DNA from: Lysobacteraceae bacterium
Lineage (GTDB): Bacteria; Pseudomonadota; Gammaproteobacteria; DSM-19610
Reading direction: 5' to 3'
Assembly (NCBI GenBank): GCA_020201295.1
Contig: JAIVHA010000171.1
Location: forward strand, 1 to 7,905
Length of the DNA: 7,905 nt
Each line of letters opens with the position of its first letter. The stretch's first letter is position 1. Position numbers and translations under genes: made by a program. The notes under the pieces were generated by a model that saw only the letters and a program-made list of their open reading frames with translations, had not been told where the DNA came from and searched no databases. This document shows, one piece after another, positions 1 to 5,667 of this stretch.

Positions 1-1
1 G

Positions 2-694
2 GCCCGGGGGCTGCGGGCGGCGACCCCTTTGCCCGGCGGCGGCGCCCCCGCCAGTGCACCCGCACACCCCACTGCCGTACCCGCCAGCGCCCTGGCCCGG
101 GTCTGGTTGACCAGCGGTCAACCCATGCCCTTCCCACCGCCACCGCCCCTGCGCGGCCAGCCCCCCCATACCCAGGCACGAGGGGCGGCCAGCCTGCAGG
201 CCCAGCAGCCCGCTCCGCTGCTGCGCGCCGAACTGTTGCAACAGGCCGAGGCCTCCGTGGCGCGCCTGCAGCTCAGCCAGCTCGCCTCGCTGCCCCAGAG
301 CCGCGATACGGGCCTGGAGTGGTTGCTCGATCTGCCCGTGCGTCGGGGCGAGGAGACCGATGTCTGGTCCCTCGGCATCCGCCGTGACGAGCCTCAGAGA
401 GGCCGCGACCAGGAACGGCAGGGGCCGTTGTGGACCGTGCAACTGGCGTTCGACCTGCCCGGCCTCGGGCCCATGCAGGCCCGGGTGAGTCTGCGCGGCG
501 AACAGGTGTCCACCTGGTTCTGGGCCACGCGGGAGGACACCATGCCCCTGCTGCGGGAGCATCTGCGGGAGTTACGCCGTGAACTGGAGGCCAGTGGCCT
601 GCAGGTGGACCAGTTGCATTGCCTGCGCGGTTCCATGCCGGGTAATCCCGAGGCCGCGGCGACCCGCGACCCCATCCTGGATGAACGGGTATGA
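2..694 (+). CDS. Flagellar hook-length control protein FliK-like, C-terminal part (5' truncated by window)
   Basis: The frame is open from the first base, so the gene starts upstream; a TTG at 29 is only the first possible internal start and is unlikely to be the real one. The visible 231 residues begin with a low-complexity Ala/Pro/Gly region, including a run of five prolines encoded around 136-150. This suits the disordered ruler or linker part of FliK. The last ~100 residues have the pattern of the FliK C-terminal (Flg_hook) domain: a W-x-V-x-L-x-F-D-L-P strand, a second strand with R-V-S-L-R-G, then two amphipathic helices ending in a G-L-Q-V-x-x-L strand. In FliK this domain contacts the FlhB cytoplasmic domain and switches export from hook to filament subunits. 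The gene overlaps the next one by 4 nt (ATGA at 691-694), and that neighbour is an FlhB-like domain, which supports the call. It could be the main FliK or a second FliK-like paralogue. Confidence 0.82.
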   Translation, partial: ARGLRAATPLPGGGAPASAPAHPTAVPASALARVWLTSGQPMPFPPPPPLRGQPPHTQARGAASLQAQQPAPLLRAELLQQAEASVARLQLSQLASLPQSRDTGLEWLLDLPVRRGEETDVWSLGIRRDEPQRGRDQERQGPLWTVQLAFDLPGLGPMQARVSLRGEQVSTWFWATREDTMPLLREHLRELRRELEASGLQVDQLHCLRGSMPGNPEAAATRDPILDERV

Positions 695-990
695 AGGAAC
701 CGGGTAACAAGCGTCCGCCGCTGGCCGTGGCCCTGCGCTACGACGGCCAGCATGCACCCCGGGTGACCGCCAAGGGTCGTGACCGGCTGGCCGAGGAAAT
801 CCTGGCCCTGGCCCGCGAGCACAATGTACCGTTGCAGGAGAACGCCGAACTGGCAGGCCTGCTGGCGAAGCTGGATCTGGGAGAAGAAATTCCGGAGATG
901 CTGTATCTGGCCGTGGCCCAGGTGATCGCCTTTGCCTATTACCTGTCGGGCAAGGCGCCAGCGGTACCCGATGCCACGGTGGTGGAATAA
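691..990 (+). CDS. Orphan FlhB cytoplasmic-domain protein (FlhB C-terminal-like / FlhX type)
   Basis: The 99-aa protein matches the C-terminal cytoplasmic domain of the flagellar export gate FlhB almost end to end. Visible hallmarks are V-A-L-R-Y-D (13-18), A-P-R-V-x-A-K-G (22-29), the helix L-A-E-E-I (33-37), N-V-P-L-Q-E-N (45-51) and I-P-E-x-L-Y-x-A-V-A (67-76). There is no membrane segment, so it should be a soluble cytoplasmic protein. At the position of the autocleaved NPTH motif of full FlhB it has KRPP (residues 7-10). The protein therefore resembles the cleaved C-terminal fragment and should not self-process. Similar stand-alone proteins are known, such as FlhX of epsilonproteobacteria and YlqH of Bacillus. 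ATG at 691 overlaps the stop of the FliK-like gene, which implies translational coupling; no strong Shine-Dalgarno is visible. A role in substrate-specificity switching with the upstream partner is inferred. Confidence 0.87.
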   Translation: MKEPGNKRPPLAVALRYDGQHAPRVTAKGRDRLAEEILALAREHNVPLQENAELAGLLAKLDLGEEIPEMLYLAVAQVIAFAYYLSGKAPAVPDATVVE

Positions 991-1478
991 GCGGTGTCGT
1001 CGGGCCGAACCCGATCATTGCAAAATCTCTCCTGTAGGAGCGGCGCGAGCCGGGAACATTCGCGGCTCGCGCCGCTCCTACAGTGCAGGCCGAACCTGAC
1101 TGCCGGTGCATTCCAGTATCGGGTAAAGCCCCGACAAGGCCTCAAGCTGTGCGTGCCATACCATGCAGCATGACGATGAGATCGGCCTCGCCCGGGGTCA
1201 GGCCGCAGTTGCGCACCAGTTCTTCGGCACCGGCGCCATGCTGCACCATCTGTATGGCCTGCTGGTAGGAACGCTCGCTGCCGGAGCGCAATTCCCACTG
1301 ATCCTGGCGCATATTCGTCAACATGGGGTAGATCCTCTTGCGGCTTGTCGCGCGCTTTATCGCGGGGTTCGCGCCGCGGTTGCTGGTCCCGCGGGCGCTT
1401 CTTGCGGCTCACCGGGGCATGCGCCGGCCGGGTGGGCCAGACCGGGATCGTGGGTGGAATCTTCCCCGTATCCGCCAT
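939..1478 (-). CDS. Putative basic proline-rich protein after cheW (3' limit uncertain)
   Basis: An ATG at 1478 lies 7 nt after the cheW stop and opens a frame whose first ~57 codons look coding, with mostly G or C in third positions. They encode a short P-P-T-I-P-V-W stretch, a highly basic Arg/Lys/Pro segment and an acidic end, E-D-L-P-H-V-D-E-Y-A. The frame does not stop there. It continues for over 100 codons across the DUF2802 gene, the REP element and the end of the FlhB-like gene, in a frame that reads like antisense or REP translation. Two readings are possible: a real small protein whose native stop was lost or frameshifted, or a frame open by chance in GC-rich DNA. If real, about 1305-1478 is the meaningful part. 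I do not recognise a named family. The upstream GGGGA is too close to ATG to be a convincing ribosome site. Confidence 0.35.
   Translation of the reverse strand: MADTGKIPPTIPVWPTRPAHAPVSRKKRPRDQQPRREPRDKARDKPQEDLPHVDEYAPGSVGIALRQRAFLPAGHTDGAAWRRCRRTGAQLRPDPGRGRSHRHAAWYGTHSLRPCRGFTRYWNAPAVRFGLHCRSGASRECSRLAPLLQERFCNDRVRPDDTAYSTTVASGTAGALPDR
1032..1083. repeat. Bipartite REP element (two inverted GTAG-headed REPs, BIME-like)
   Basis: Two 21-nt arms (1032-1052 and 1063-1083) are perfect reverse complements around a 10-nt centre. Each arm carries a GTAG head (1034-1037; complement CTAC at 1078-1081) followed by a small internal hairpin, CGGC-GCGA-GCCG at 1041-1052 and CGGC-TCGC-GCCG at 1063-1074. 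This is the layout of REP sequences mobilised by RAYT (TnpA-REP) transposases, arranged as an inverted pair. It lies between convergent transcription units. It could fold in either transcript and protect or end the mRNA, but no good U-tract follows it, so it is not a classical intrinsic terminator. Confidence 0.85.
1142..1324 (-). CDS. DUF2802 mini-protein of the chemotaxis cluster
   Basis: This 60-aa protein carries the DUF2802 core at about residues 19-56: S-Y-Q-Q-A-I followed by a helix with G-A-x-x-E-E-L-V, then C-G-L-T-P-G-E-A-D-L-I and M-L-H-G. The core looks like a small helix-turn-helix-like fold, but its function is unknown. DUF2802 genes commonly follow cheW at the end of the parC-parP-cheW cluster in polar-flagellated gammaproteobacteria (for example the Pseudomonas and Vibrio clusters). 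Those homologues are often longer, with an N-terminal membrane helix and coiled coil that this one lacks. The start at 1324 is chosen for its strong Shine-Dalgarno AAGAGGA (1333-1339, complement strand), 8 nt before ATG. The frame is closed by a stop at 1409-1411, so a long N-terminal extension in this frame is impossible. The start lies inside another reading frame that begins at 1478. Confidence 0.72.
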   Translation of the reverse strand: MLTNMRQDQWELRSGSERSYQQAIQMVQHGAGAEELVRNCGLTPGEADLIVMLHGMARTA

Positions 1479-1485
1479 GTCCCCG

Positions 1486-1968
1486 TCAGAAGCCGGATAA
1501 TTCGGCCCATTCCTCGTCGGTCAGGAGTTTGTTGAGATCCACCAGGATCAACAACTGGTCATCGTGGCTGGCGACGCCCTGGATATACCTGGAGCTTTCG
1601 TCATTGCCAACATTGGGCGCCGATTCCACCTCGGACATGGGCAGGTCCACCACCTCGGCCACGCTGTCCACCAGGATTCCCACCACCTGCTTGTCCGCCT
1701 CGATGATCACGATGCGGGTGGAATCGTCCACTTCCTTGCTGGAGAGTCCCAGGCGTTCGCGGGTGTCGATGACCGTTACCACGTTGCCACGCAGGTTGAT
1801 GATACCCAACACGTATTCGGGGGCCCCGGGCACGGGGGCGATTTCCGATACCCGCAGCACTTCCTGTACCTGCATCACGTTGATACCGTAGATCTCCTCA
1901 TCGAGCCGGAAGGTAACCCACTGCACGATGGGATCGTTTGCCTTTGCACTCTGTACCGTTTGCTTCAT
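1486..1968 (-). CDS. cheW: Chemotaxis coupling protein CheW
   Basis: CheW is the cytoplasmic adaptor linking the CheA kinase to methyl-accepting receptors in chemoreceptor arrays. The 160-aa protein is of standard length and covers a single CheW domain. It shows W-V-T-F-R-L-D-E-E-I-Y-G-I (17-29), V-Q-E-V-L-R (34-39), P-G-A-P-E-Y-V-L-G-I-I-N-L-R-G (48-61) with the conserved NLRG loop, V-I-D-T-R (66-70), and V-G-I-L-V-D-S-V-A-E-V (97-106). The start at 1968 is preferred over an upstream one at 2019. It has AGAGG at 1975-1979 (complement strand) with 6-nt spacing, and the extra 17 residues look unlike CheW. It follows parP after a 93-nt gap and is presumably in the same transcript. Confidence 0.96.
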   Translation of the reverse strand: MKQTVQSAKANDPIVQWVTFRLDEEIYGINVMQVQEVLRVSEIAPVPGAPEYVLGIINLRGNVVTVIDTRERLGLSSKEVDDSTRIVIIEADKQVVGILVDSVAEVVDLPMSEVESAPNVGNDESSRYIQGVASHDDQLLILVDLNKLLTDEEWAELSGF

Positions 1969-2061
1969 GTTGTGCCTCTGTCCGTGATCACGCCGGGGGG
2001 CGGCGCGCCATACAGTCAAATATCGGTCACCGAACCGGATTTACTAGCCCGGTTGCAGGAT

Positions 2062-2778
2062 TTATGCCATGGCATTGCCAGGGGTACCTCTACCCAGCTG
2101 TTCCAGGAAGGCATCCACCTCCAGCAGGGCGCACATATGCTGGATCACGGTACCGGCCAGCCAGGGGCGTGTGCCCAGGCTGCCGCACCATTTCACGTCC
2201 TCGGGGTGCAGGCTGACGACCTCGCCGATGCCGCTGGCGGCCAGGCCCCAACGCCCCTCCCCGATGAGTACCAGGTGCGAGGCACGACCGGCCGCCGCGC
2301 CAGTCGCCGCCAGGCGCTCGGGCGGCAATACCACCTGGGCGGTATCCACCACCCGCACCTGCTGCCCCAGGTGGTCGATCAGGCCCAGGAACAGGGCCGA
2401 ATGGCCGGGCATGGGGGTCACGGCGTCCAGATCCAGGGGCAGCACGCCATTGAGTGCCGTGAGCGGAACCGCCAGGGTAAGGCCCGCGACCTGGAACAAC
2501 AGGCACTGGAACTCCGCCATGGCCCAGGCGGGACGCCCCTTGGTTTGGGCCGCCGGGGTGACATCCGCCTGCGGACCGGGAGCGGGTGCCGCCACCGGCG
2601 TGGCTGCCTTTGCCGCCGGGGCCGGCACGGGGACTGGCGCCCGTTGCACCGCCGGGGGGGAGGGTGCAGATTCCAGCAGCACCGGTTCCGGCGTCTCGCC
2701 CAGCAGGGCCTCCAGATAGGCGCTCAGGGCCAGTTGCTGGTCGAGCAGTGCACCGGTCTTGAGATCGACACCGCTCAT
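2062..2778 (-). CDS. parP: ParP-like CheW-domain protein (chemotaxis array positioning)
   Basis: The 238-aa protein has a short N-terminal helical segment (about 1-28), an Ala/Pro-rich low-complexity linker (about 30-80) and a CheW-like domain (about 88-228). In Vibrio, ParP uses its proline-rich N-terminal part to bind ParC, and its C-terminal AIF domain to join CheA and receptors; the same layout is seen here. The segment L-G-L-I-D-H-L-G-Q-Q-V-R-V-V-D-T (131-146) aligns with the CheW loop region, but DHLG replaces NLRG. It is therefore a diverged paralogue, not a second ordinary CheW. The start overlaps the parC stop by 4 nt (ATGA, 2775-2778), implying coupled translation. Older annotations would call it a CheW-like hypothetical protein. 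The name rests on domain order and on position between parC and cheW. Confidence 0.85.
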   Translation of the reverse strand: MSGVDLKTGALLDQQLALSAYLEALLGETPEPVLLESAPSPPAVQRAPVPVPAPAAKAATPVAAPAPGPQADVTPAAQTKGRPAWAMAEFQCLLFQVAGLTLAVPLTALNGVLPLDLDAVTPMPGHSALFLGLIDHLGQQVRVVDTAQVVLPPERLAATGAAAGRASHLVLIGEGRWGLAASGIGEVVSLHPEDVKWCGSLGTRPWLAGTVIQHMCALLEVDAFLEQLGRGTPGNAMA

Positions 2779-3575
2779 GGGGCCGCTGCCTGCAGGGTTT
2801 CCACTTCCTGGTCCAGCAGGGTCTCCAGCAATACCTCGTAGGCATTGCCGCCGCGCGTGCCGGCCTGGTGGAAGCAGATCGGCGCCCCGGCCTGGCTGGC
2901 TTCGCGGAAGCGAGTGTCCAGGGGGACCACGCCATTCCAGGCCCTTGCCCCGTGCTGCTCGCGCAGGGCGCGCAGGCTTTCAATAGAGGCGCGGGTGCGC
3001 TTGTCGAACATGGTGGGCATGATGGTGTAGGGTGGCATCACTCCCTTGGCCTTGCCCACCATCTGCAGGGTATGCAGCATGCGCTCCAGCCCCTTGAGGG
3101 CGAGGAATTCCGTCTGTACCGGAATGATCAGGTGGTGGCAGGCCGCCAGGGCGTTGACCATCAGTATGCCCAGCACCGGGGGACAATCGATGAATACGTA
3201 TTCAAACCGGTCCCGCAGACCCGCCAGGGCCTGGGCGATCACCAGCCCCATACCGTCCTGGGCCCCCAGCTGCCGATCCAGGGTGGCCAGCGCCGTGGAG
3301 GCCGGCATCAGGTGCAAGCCCGGGAAGGCAGTGGGCCGTACCAGGGCCTTCAGGTCCGGCAGCGGCGACTTGTTGGCACGGGCCTGGAACAGGCTGTAGA
3401 CGCTGGGGTCCAGGCGGTCCGGGTCGAGACGGAAATAGGAACTCATGGAGCCCTGCGGATCCAGATCGACCATCAGTGCAGAATGGCCACGCTGCGCCAG
3501 CAGCCCCGCCAGGCTGACGGTGGTCGTGGTTTTGCCTACGCCCCCCTTCTGGTTGGCGATGGTCCAGATTTTCAT
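2775..3575 (-). CDS. parC: ParC: ParA/MinD-family ATPase for polar chemotaxis arrays
   Basis: The 266-aa protein is a complete ParA-type ATPase. It has the deviant Walker A motif K-G-G-V-G-K-T-T (10-17, with the signature lysine at 10), V-D-L-D-P-Q (36-41) and Walker B F-I-D-C-P-P (128-133). There is no DNA-binding N-terminal extension as in plasmid ParA. Next to parP and cheW, the best match is ParC, which recruits chemotaxis arrays to the flagellated pole, rather than chromosomal Soj: no parB or parS-like gene is nearby. The start at 3575 is chosen because the K-G-G motif follows at the usual distance, and AGGAG at 3585-3589 (complement strand) lies 9 nt upstream. The open frame runs on to 3716, but those extra 47 residues cross the promoter region. 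It is the first gene of its operon; cheA and cheB are not adjacent. Confidence 0.9.
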   Translation of the reverse strand: MKIWTIANQKGGVGKTTTTVSLAGLLAQRGHSALMVDLDPQGSMSSYFRLDPDRLDPSVYSLFQARANKSPLPDLKALVRPTAFPGLHLMPASTALATLDRQLGAQDGMGLVIAQALAGLRDRFEYVFIDCPPVLGILMVNALAACHHLIIPVQTEFLALKGLERMLHTLQMVGKAKGVMPPYTIMPTMFDKRTRASIESLRALREQHGARAWNGVVPLDTRFREASQAGAPICFHQAGTRGGNAYEVLLETLLDQEVETLQAAAP

Positions 3576-3620
3576 GCCGAATGGCTCCTGCAGACTGCGC
3601 GCTTGTCTGTAGTCAGTGGT

Positions 3621-3636
3621 AGCAGCAATCATGCCA
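3621..3636 (-). promoter_or_regulatory. Candidate sigma-54 (-24/-12) promoter for parC-parP-cheW
   Basis: Read on the minus strand the sequence is TGGCATGATTGCTGCT. Compared with the sigma-54 consensus TGGCACG-N4-TTGCT, it keeps the invariant GG and GC with exactly 10 bases between them and differs at two conserved positions. The -12 GC sits about 46 bp before the parC ATG, giving a leader of roughly 35 nt that contains the Shine-Dalgarno. Sigma-54 with FleQ/FlrC-type activators drives many polar flagellar and chemotaxis genes in Pseudomonas and Vibrio, so the site fits the genes it precedes. Its use in this organism is inferred. Confidence 0.6.
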
Positions 3637-3654
3637 ATCCCGGCGTGACTTGGT

Positions 3655-3682
3655 TTGTATTTAAATTTCAGTAAATTATAAT
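3655..3682 (+). promoter_or_regulatory. Candidate sigma-70 promoter toward opgG
   Basis: TTGTAT (3655-3660) and a perfect TATAAT (3677-3682) are separated by 16 bp within the most AT-rich stretch of the window. The start point would lie about 180 nt before the opgG ATG, giving a long leader. A second, weaker possibility nearer the gene is TTGGTC (3741-3746) with TACTAT (3763-3768), also 16 bp apart. I could not identify a riboswitch or terminator-like attenuator in the leader. Both promoter assignments are by pattern only. Confidence 0.4.
3675..3680 (-). promoter_or_regulatory. Perfect -10 hexamer facing parC
   Basis: The palindrome ATTATAAT (3675-3682) places TATAAT on both strands, offset by two bases. 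On the minus strand it would start transcription about 90 nt before parC. The -35 position 17 bp upstream reads CTGCCG, which is poor, so use of this site would need an activator. It may only be a side effect of the plus-strand -10 element. Confidence 0.3.
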
Positions 3683-3871
3683 GCCAATCCCGGCAGGCGG
3701 CAGGCCTGAGTGACAAAAATTTGCCGCTTTCCTGGAAATGTTGGTCTGGCAGGGAGTTAGGTTACTATCGGCACGCCATCAGGGACGCCATCCCGCCGGC
3801 CAGCCCTGGAAGCGACCCCGTACCGGATCCGTACCGTACCTATCTACATCGAGACCACAAGGTTCTGCCCC

Positions 3872-5416
3872 ATGCGTACTTTCCTCAAGGCCTGTGCCCT
3901 GATCATCAGCCTGTGTGGTGTGCAAACCGCAACGGCCTTTGACTTCGAGCTTATCATCGAGAAGGCGCGCGACCTCGCCGCCAAACCCTACGCGGCACCG
4001 ACCGCGATTCCACGCTTCCTGCGCGAACTCAACTACGATGAGTACCAGAACATTCGCTTCGACCCGGAGCAGAGTCTGTGGCGGGACAGCAATGCGAAAT
4101 TCCAGGTGCTGCTGACCTCGCCGGGACTGTTCTACACTCACCCGGTGGCGATCCATGTCGTCGATGCCGAGGGCGTGAGACCCCTGCCCTATCGTAAAAG
4201 CCACTTCACCTTCGCGGACCCCGAACTGGAGAAACGCGTGCCGCCCGACCTGGGTTATGCCGGCCTCAAGCTCAGCTACCCCCTGTCCGGTAACGGCGAA
4301 CAAAACCAGTTCCTGGTATTCGCCGGTGCCAGTTATTTTCGCGCCGTCGGCAAGCAGGATGCCTGGGGCCTGTCGGGACGCGGCATCGCCGTCAATACCG
4401 GGCTGCCCAGCGGCGAGGAGTTTCCCTCCTTCACCCATTTCTGGCTGGAGCGCCCCGCGCCGAATGCGCGCAACCTGCGCTTATACGCACTGCTCGACGG
4501 CAAGAGCCTGACGGGCGCCTACCAATTCGTGGTCACGCCCGGCGAAACGACCCAACTGCAGGTGGAAGCGGTGTTGTTTCCACGGGGCGATATCCCACTG
4601 ATCGGCATTGCACCCTTGACCAGCATGTTCTTCTTCGGGGGAAACACACCCCGTCCGCCGGGCGAGTGGCGACCCGAGGTGCATGATTCCGATGGCCTGC
4701 TGCTCAACGATGGTGCCAGCGGTGAATGGTTGTGGCGCCCCCTGCTCAATCCCCGGCGCCTGGAGATGGATTATCTCAAAGTAGAGGCGCTGCGTGGCTT
4801 CGGCCTGCTGCAGCGAGACCGCGACTTCGATCATTACCAGGACCTGGGCGCCCTGTATGACCAGCGCCCCGGTGCCTGGGTGAAGCCAAAGGGTGATTGG
4901 GGCCCGGGCAAAGTGGTGTTGGTGCAACTCCCCACTCCCGCCGAAACCAACGACAACATCGTGGCCTTCTGGACACCGGATAAACCACCGGCAGCCAACG
5001 AACCCTATCGCATCGCCTACGATATGTCCTTCGGCCGTCTCGATGTAACGCAGAACCCCATGGGCAAGGCCATCAACAGCTTCCTCGGCGATGGTGGCAT
5101 CGTCGGTGGCGGCAACGTGGCGGGGGCCTACCGGGTCATCGTGGATTTCCAGGGCGGACCACTGGACAAGCTGAAACCCGGGGCGCCGGTCACCGCCACG
5201 GTGAGCGCCCAGGAAGGGGGCGAGCTCATCGAGTATTTCGTGGAATACAATGCACCACTGCGCGCCTGGCGACTTTCCATGCTCGCCAGGCCCGCGGAGG
5301 GCAAGCCGCTGGAGCTGCGCGCCTTCCTCTCCGAAGGGGAGCGCACGCTGACGGAAACCTGGGCCTACCGCCTGCCCTCCGGCAACGGCATCCTCTCCGA
5401 GGGCAAGCGTCGGTGA
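3872..5416 (+). CDS. opgG: Periplasmic glucan biosynthesis protein OpgG (MdoG)
   Basis: OpgG acts in the periplasm on the nascent beta-1,2-glucan backbone of osmoregulated periplasmic glucans. The OpgG/OpgD family has been classed as glycoside hydrolase family GH186. The 514-aa length matches the E. coli protein (about 511). Residues 1-22 form a Sec signal peptide with a hydrophobic core and an A-T-A cleavage site before F-D-F. There is no twin-arginine motif, which favours OpgG over the Tat-exported OpgD. Family blocks visible include Y-D-E-Y-x-x-I-R-F (55-63), G-A-S-Y-F-R-A (152-158), H-D-S-D-G (271-275), L-L-Q-R-D-R-x-F-x-x-Y-x-D (312-324) and the W-V-x-P-x-G-D-W-G-x-G stretch (336-346). 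The start at 3872 gives a proper signal peptide; a weak AAGG lies 9 bp upstream. The stop overlaps the GTG of the next gene. Confidence 0.96.
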   Translation: MRTFLKACALIISLCGVQTATAFDFELIIEKARDLAAKPYAAPTAIPRFLRELNYDEYQNIRFDPEQSLWRDSNAKFQVLLTSPGLFYTHPVAIHVVDAEGVRPLPYRKSHFTFADPELEKRVPPDLGYAGLKLSYPLSGNGEQNQFLVFAGASYFRAVGKQDAWGLSGRGIAVNTGLPSGEEFPSFTHFWLERPAPNARNLRLYALLDGKSLTGAYQFVVTPGETTQLQVEAVLFPRGDIPLIGIAPLTSMFFFGGNTPRPPGEWRPEVHDSDGLLLNDGASGEWLWRPLLNPRRLEMDYLKVEALRGFGLLQRDRDFDHYQDLGALYDQRPGAWVKPKGDWGPGKVVLVQLPTPAETNDNIVAFWTPDKPPAANEPYRIAYDMSFGRLDVTQNPMGKAINSFLGDGGIVGGGNVAGAYRVIVDFQGGPLDKLKPGAPVTATVSAQEGGELIEYFVEYNAPLRAWRLSMLARPAEGKPLELRAFLSEGERTLTETWAYRLPSGNGILSEGKRR

Positions 5417-5667
5417 TCGCCACCCCCGGTGAAGTCGCCCTGACCCGGGTGTTGGCCTACTTGCGCCTGGGCCGGATGCCCATTACCCGTGAAGTCATGA
5501 TCGAGGCATTGGCACTGGTACAGGAAGAACTCCGGAAAGAAGAACGGCTGCAGCCCCTGCTACAAGGGTTGATGGTGCGGCTGCAGGCGCATTTCGCCTT
5601 GCCGAACCCGGCACTGCCTCCGGTGTGCCCACCCCTGCACCGTGGCAGCATCCAGTATGAGGACTGA
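5413..5667 (+). CDS. Unrecognised 84-aa protein between opgG and opgH
   Basis: I do not recognise the family. The frame starts with GTG overlapping the opgG stop (GTGA, 5413-5416) and runs into the opgH start region, so both junctions suggest coupled translation and a real gene. The product has no signal peptide or membrane segment. It is predicted cytoplasmic: mostly helical in residues 5-61, with a charged helix rich in Glu/Lys/Arg (about 28-46), then a Pro-rich tail with one Cys (72). Its place matches where the long cytosolic N-terminal region of enterobacterial OpgH would be encoded, but I see no clear sequence likeness to it. It may be an accessory or regulatory partner of OpgH; that is inferred from position only. 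Confidence 0.7.
   Translation: MIATPGEVALTRVLAYLRLGRMPITREVMIEALALVQEELRKEERLQPLLQGLMVRLQAHFALPNPALPPVCPPLHRGSIQYED

Larger units (their letters stand above)
3631..3694. repeat. Pair of 14-bp direct repeats flanking the divergent promoter core
   Basis: The 14-mer ATGCCAATCCCGGC occurs exactly at 3631-3644 and again at 3681-3694, 50 bp apart. The similarity extends three bases further left with one mismatch. The unit contains the spaced inverted halves TGCC-N6-GGC(A). The left copy contains the complement of the -24 element of the sigma-54 candidate; the right copy has no matching -12 element. Between the copies lies an AT-rich island with a -10 hexamer on each strand. It may be a pair of regulator binding sites or a partly duplicated promoter; I do not recognise the operator. 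Confidence 0.6.

Noticed and set aside
1032..1083. Perfect hairpin considered as an intrinsic terminator.
   Set aside because: The stem has no adjacent U-tract on either strand (only a short ATTTTG some bases away on the minus strand), and its internal structure fits a REP doublet better.
1564..2841. Long open frame of 425 codons on the plus strand, antisense to cheW and parP.
   Set aside because: It mirrors the third-position GC bias of the real minus-strand genes, is rich in His/Gln/Gly without family motifs, and covers two well-supported genes and their intergenic gap.
2775..3575. Chromosome-partition ParA/Soj with a parS centromere.
   Set aside because: There is no ParB gene nearby and no parS-like 16-bp palindrome was seen; parP and cheW context points to chemotaxis positioning.
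2868..3674. Plus-strand frame of 268 codons opposite parC.
   Set aside because: It is a shadow of the ParA-family gene; composition is His/Gln/Arg rich and no start signal is seen.
3576..3716. N-terminal extension of parC to an ATG at 3716.
   Set aside because: The extension crosses the promoter and repeat region, and the ATG at 3575 has a good Shine-Dalgarno and places the Walker motif at the usual N-terminal position.
3819..3840. Three short GTACC repeats and a CGGATCCG palindrome before opgG.
   Set aside because: The units are only 5-8 bp, so chance occurrence in GC-rich DNA is likely and no known operator fits.
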